Positions 61,545-64,000 of a stretch of 64,000 nt of DNA are shown here, one piece after another. The DNA comes from Conexibacter sp035637995. Its GTDB lineage: Bacteria > Actinomycetota > Thermoleophilia > Solirubrobacterales > Solirubrobacteraceae. The notes beneath the pieces are model-generated. The model had not been told where the DNA came from and made no database searches. It worked only from the letters and a program-made list of their open reading frames with translations. Position 1 is the stretch's first letter. The number at the start of each line of letters is the position of its first letter. Both the position numbers and the translations under genes were made by a program. Where the stretch lies: assembly GCA_035637995.1 (NCBI GenBank), contig DASRAV010000015.1:62001-126000 (forward strand), read 5' to 3'.

Positions 61545-62888
61545 ATGCGCTGGCTGCTGCTGAAGGACCTGCGGATCCTGCGTCGCTCGCCGCTGCTGGT
61601 GGCGCTGCTGGTGATCTACCCGATCGCGATCGCGCTGCTGATCGGCTTCGCGCTCTCCAAGGGGCCGGACAAGCCGCGCATAGCGTTCCTCAACCAGATC
61701 CCGAAGCAGGAGCGCCATTTCAACGTCGGCAGCGACTCGCTCAACGCGAGCGAATACCTGCCCGAGTTCCTCAAGTCGGTGGACATCGTCACCGTCCACT
61801 CGCGCGCGGAGGCGCTGCGACTCGTGCGCGACGGCAAGGTGCTCGGCGCGGTGATCCTGCCGCCCGACATCACCCAGAAGCTCTCGACCGGGCGCGAGCA
61901 GCCGACGATCGAAGTGCTCTACAACGGCGAGGACGCGGTCAAGCAGCGCTACGTCGAATCGGTCATCAAGGCGCGCATGTCCGACGCGAACGCGGCGCTG
62001 TCGAAGAAGTTCGAGCAGATCACGATCGGCTACCTGCATCTGCTGCTGAACGGCGGCACGCTGCACGTGCTCGGCAGCGACATCCACATCCTCGGGCTGC
62101 GCAACGCGCACGCGATCGTCAACGGGACGCGCGCATCGCTGCCGCGCGGCTCGCCGCTGCAGGGCCCGTTGAGCCAGGTCGCCCAGTTCGGCCAGCTCGC
62201 GATCGACAACCTCGGGGTCTCCAACGACGTGCTGCGCTCGGTCGGCGCGCCGGTGAAGGTCAAGCAGACGGTCGTCGGCGGTCATCGCACGCCGCTCGAC
62301 ACGTTCGCCGCCGCGATCTCGGTGACCGTCTCGCTGATGTTCCTGACGGTGCTGCTCGCGGCCGGCCTGCTGGCGCTCGAGCGCGAGGAGAACGCCTTCT
62401 CGCGACTCGTGCGCGGGCTCGTCTCGCGCCTCGGGCTGCTCGTGGAGAAGGTCGGGCTCGCGGCGCTGTGCTCGTTCGCGGTGACGCTGACGATGCTGCT
62501 CGGCCTCGGCCTCTTCTTCATCGACCTGAACTGGTCGCGCTTCCCGCTGTGGCTGCTCGCGCTCGCCGCCGGGGGGATCGCGTTCGCGGCGCTCGGCGTG
62601 GCGATCGGCGGGCTTGCGCGCGAGGTGCGCGCGGCATCGCTGCTCGCGTTCCTGCTGTCGCTGCCGATCGCGTTCCTGGCGCTCGTCCCGAGCGGCGCCG
62701 TCTCATCCGGCCTCTACGACGTCGTGCGCGTCGTCTCGGCGGCGTTCCCGTTCAAGGCGACGCTGCAGGCGCTCGACGCGGCGCTCAACGACACCCAGCC
62801 CGGCATCTTGGGACCGCTGCTGCACCTCGCCGCGATCACGGCCGCGTATCTCGCGCTTGCGAGAGTGGCGTTGCGGCGCTTCGCATAA
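61545..62888 (+). CDS. ABC-2 type transporter permease
   Basis: 447 aa. First helix at about 15-35 (SPLLVALLVIYPIAIALLIGF), a large outer domain (about 45-255, with VTVHSRAEALRLVRDGKVLGAVILP), then five helices to the C-terminus. This YhgE/ABC-2 layout is typical of drug or polymer exporters. Forms a two-gene transporter with the ATPase before it. No substrate clue. Confidence 0.92.
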   Translation: MRWLLLKDLRILRRSPLLVALLVIYPIAIALLIGFALSKGPDKPRIAFLNQIPKQERHFNVGSDSLNASEYLPEFLKSVDIVTVHSRAEALRLVRDGKVLGAVILPPDITQKLSTGREQPTIEVLYNGEDAVKQRYVESVIKARMSDANAALSKKFEQITIGYLHLLLNGGTLHVLGSDIHILGLRNAHAIVNGTRASLPRGSPLQGPLSQVAQFGQLAIDNLGVSNDVLRSVGAPVKVKQTVVGGHRTPLDTFAAAISVTVSLMFLTVLLAAGLLALEREENAFSRLVRGLVSRLGLLVEKVGLAALCSFAVTLTMLLGLGLFFIDLNWSRFPLWLLALAAGGIAFAALGVAIGGLAREVRAASLLAFLLSLPIAFLALVPSGAVSSGLYDVVRVVSAAFPFKATLQALDAALNDTQPGILGPLLHLAAITAAYLALARVALRRFA

Positions 62889-62908
62889 GCACCGATATCC
62901 TGCGGGAG

Positions 62909-63892
62909 ATGGCCTTTCCCGTCACCCGGCTGCAGCGGCTGCGCCGCAGCGGCGCCCTGCGCGGGCTCGTGCGCGAGACGCGCCTCGACGCGGGCGACCT
63001 GGTCCTGCCGTTGTTCGTCACGCACGGCCGCGACCGGCGCGAGCCGATCGCGGCGATGCCGGGCGTCGAGCGGCTGACGATCGAGCACGTCGTCGCCGAG
63101 GCGGCCGAGGCGGCTGCGCTCGGAATCCCGGCCGTGATGCTGTTCGGGATCCCCGCCGACAAGGACGAGGAGGGCTCGGGCGCGTGGGACGACGAGGGCG
63201 TCGTGCAGCTCGCAACGCAGGCGATCAAGGAAGCCTGCCCAGAGCTGCTCGTGATTCCCGACCTGTGCCTCTGCGAGTACACGAGCCACGGCCACTGCGG
63301 CGTCGTGCGCAGCGATGGCCAGGTCGACAACGACGCTACGCTCGCGCTGCTCGCCCGCACCGCCGTCTCGCACGCGCGCGCGGGCGCAGACCTGATCGCG
63401 CCGAGCGACATGATGGACGGCCGCGTCGGCGCGATCCGCGCCGAGCTCGACGACGCCGGCTTCGGCGAGCTGCCGATCCTCGCCTACTCGGCGAAGTTCG
63501 CCTCCGCCTTCTACGGCCCCTTCCGCGAGGCGGCCGACTCGACGCCAGCCAGCGGCGACCGTCGCGGCTACCAGATGGATCCCGCGAACGCCGACGAGGC
63601 CCTGCGCGAGGTGCTGCTCGACGTCGAGGAGGGCGCGGACCTCGTGATGGTGAAGCCCGCCTTGCCGTATCTCGACGTGATCCGGCGCGTCAAGGACGCG
63701 ACCCGGATGCCGGTCGTCGCGTACAACGTGAGCGGCGAGTATGCGATGGTGAAGGCCGCCTCGGCAGCCGGCTACCTCGATGAGCGGTCTGTCGTGCTCG
63801 AGGCGCTCACGTCGATCCGCCGCGCCGGCGCCGACGTCGTCATCACCTACCACGCGAAGGACGCCGCCGGATGGCTCTCCGAGACGGACTGA
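62909..63892 (+). CDS. hemB: Delta-aminolevulinic acid dehydratase (porphobilinogen synthase)
   Basis: 327 aa. Joins two ALA molecules to porphobilinogen in tetrapyrrole synthesis. Zinc-type active site DLCLCEYTSHGHCG with its three Cys; Schiff-base lysines in YSAKFASAFYGPF and MVKPALPYLD; RRSGALRGLVRET near the start. TATCCT ends 7 nt before the ATG, with GGGAG between. Overlaps the next gene by 22 bp. Confidence 0.97.
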   Translation: MAFPVTRLQRLRRSGALRGLVRETRLDAGDLVLPLFVTHGRDRREPIAAMPGVERLTIEHVVAEAAEAAALGIPAVMLFGIPADKDEEGSGAWDDEGVVQLATQAIKEACPELLVIPDLCLCEYTSHGHCGVVRSDGQVDNDATLALLARTAVSHARAGADLIAPSDMMDGRVGAIRAELDDAGFGELPILAYSAKFASAFYGPFREAADSTPASGDRRGYQMDPANADEALREVLLDVEEGADLVMVKPALPYLDVIRRVKDATRMPVVAYNVSGEYAMVKAASAAGYLDERSVVLEALTSIRRAGADVVITYHAKDAAGWLSETD

Positions 63893-64000
63893 CGGATCAG
63901 ACCACCGCCCCGCCGAAGCTGCGCAGCCGCAAGCACGGCGCCGCGATCCCGCTCGAAGACCTCGACAAGCGCCTGCTCAACCTCATGCAGGGCCGCTTCC
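63871..64000 (+). CDS. AsnC/Lrp-like protein, possible sirohaem decarboxylase AhbA/AhbB (5' end only)
   Basis: Only the first 43 codons are present. After a basic Pro/Arg leader, IPLEDLDKRLLNLMQGRF matches the first helix of Lrp/AsnC HTH domains and, more closely, the LDxxDKRLLNLxQxxFP start of AhbA/AhbB/NirD-type sirohaem decarboxylases. Adjacency to hemB favours a haem-route role. The call needs the rest of the gene. Confidence 0.55.
   Translation, partial: MALRDGLTDQTTAPPKLRSRKHGAAIPLEDLDKRLLNLMQGRF

Overview
This window is chromosomal DNA of very high G+C content, roughly 70 percent, from a flagellated actinobacterium. The best fit is the class Thermoleophilia (a Solirubrobacterales/Conexibacter-like lineage). 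This rests on three things: an actinobacterial Ser/Thr-kinase, FHA, PP2C, RodA and PbpA envelope cluster; a full flagellar gene block, which most actinobacteria lack; and an origin-proximal order of gyrA-gyrB-(dciA)-recF-dnaN-dnaA-rpmH-rnpA-yidD-yidC-jag-rsmG-parA-parB. The taxonomic call is inference from gene content, not from a marker tree.

Region 1 (about 0.6-20.4 kb) is flagellar. On the minus strand a glycosyltransferase, flaG, fliD, fliS, a FliT-like chaperone, flgB, flgC, fliE, fliF, fliG, fliH and fliI run leftward. A FliA/WhiG-type sigma factor faces away from them at 11.8 kb, followed by a short convergent fliK-like gene. After yceH and a foreign-looking two-gene cassette (ImmA-type Zn peptidase plus a 2TM protein), flgF-flgG-flgJ-flgN-flgK-flgL-fliW-csrA run rightward. 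Five sites matching the sigma-28 promoter pattern (-35 TMAR, 15 bp, -10 RCCGAY) sit before flaG, fliS, flgB, the glycosyltransferase gene and flgF. The local sigma factor therefore probably drives rod, hook-junction and cap genes. Flagellin, motor, switch (fliM/N), hook (flgE) and the export gate are not in the window.

Region 2 (20.5-36.5 kb) concerns the envelope and signalling. It holds a PAP2 phosphatase, a Ser/Thr kinase with an external discoidin-like domain, and a secreted animal-type haem peroxidase. Then comes the growth/division operon fhaA-fhaB-pstP-rodA-pbpA-pknB-ddl, with a third membrane-embedded kinase at its head. Region 3 (36.5-38.3 kb) has pheA, an HNH endonuclease gene, and a roughly 235-nt candidate small transcript downstream of gyrA. 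That transcript carries a 16-nt match to the complement of the 16S rRNA 3' tail in front of a 14-codon ORF.

Region 4 (38.3-53.2 kb) is the replication-origin neighbourhood: DNA gyrase, dciA-like, recF, dnaN and dnaA on the minus strand; rpmH to parB on the plus strand; a perfect parS inside the start of rsmG; a tRNA-Ile(GAT) and a DUF151 gene. Region 5 (53.2-64 kb) is mixed housekeeping: a second D-Ala-D-Ala ligase, an aminotransferase, DUF4126, an alkaline-phosphatase-fold enzyme, GtrA plus a GT87-like membrane protein, a YmdB-type phosphoesterase, an ABC-2 exporter, hemB, and the start of an AsnC/Lrp-like gene that may be a sirohaem decarboxylase.

Many genes overlap by ATGA/GTGA, so translational coupling is common. 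Several genes have a TANNNT hexamer 6-7 nt before the start codon, which suggests leaderless transcripts.
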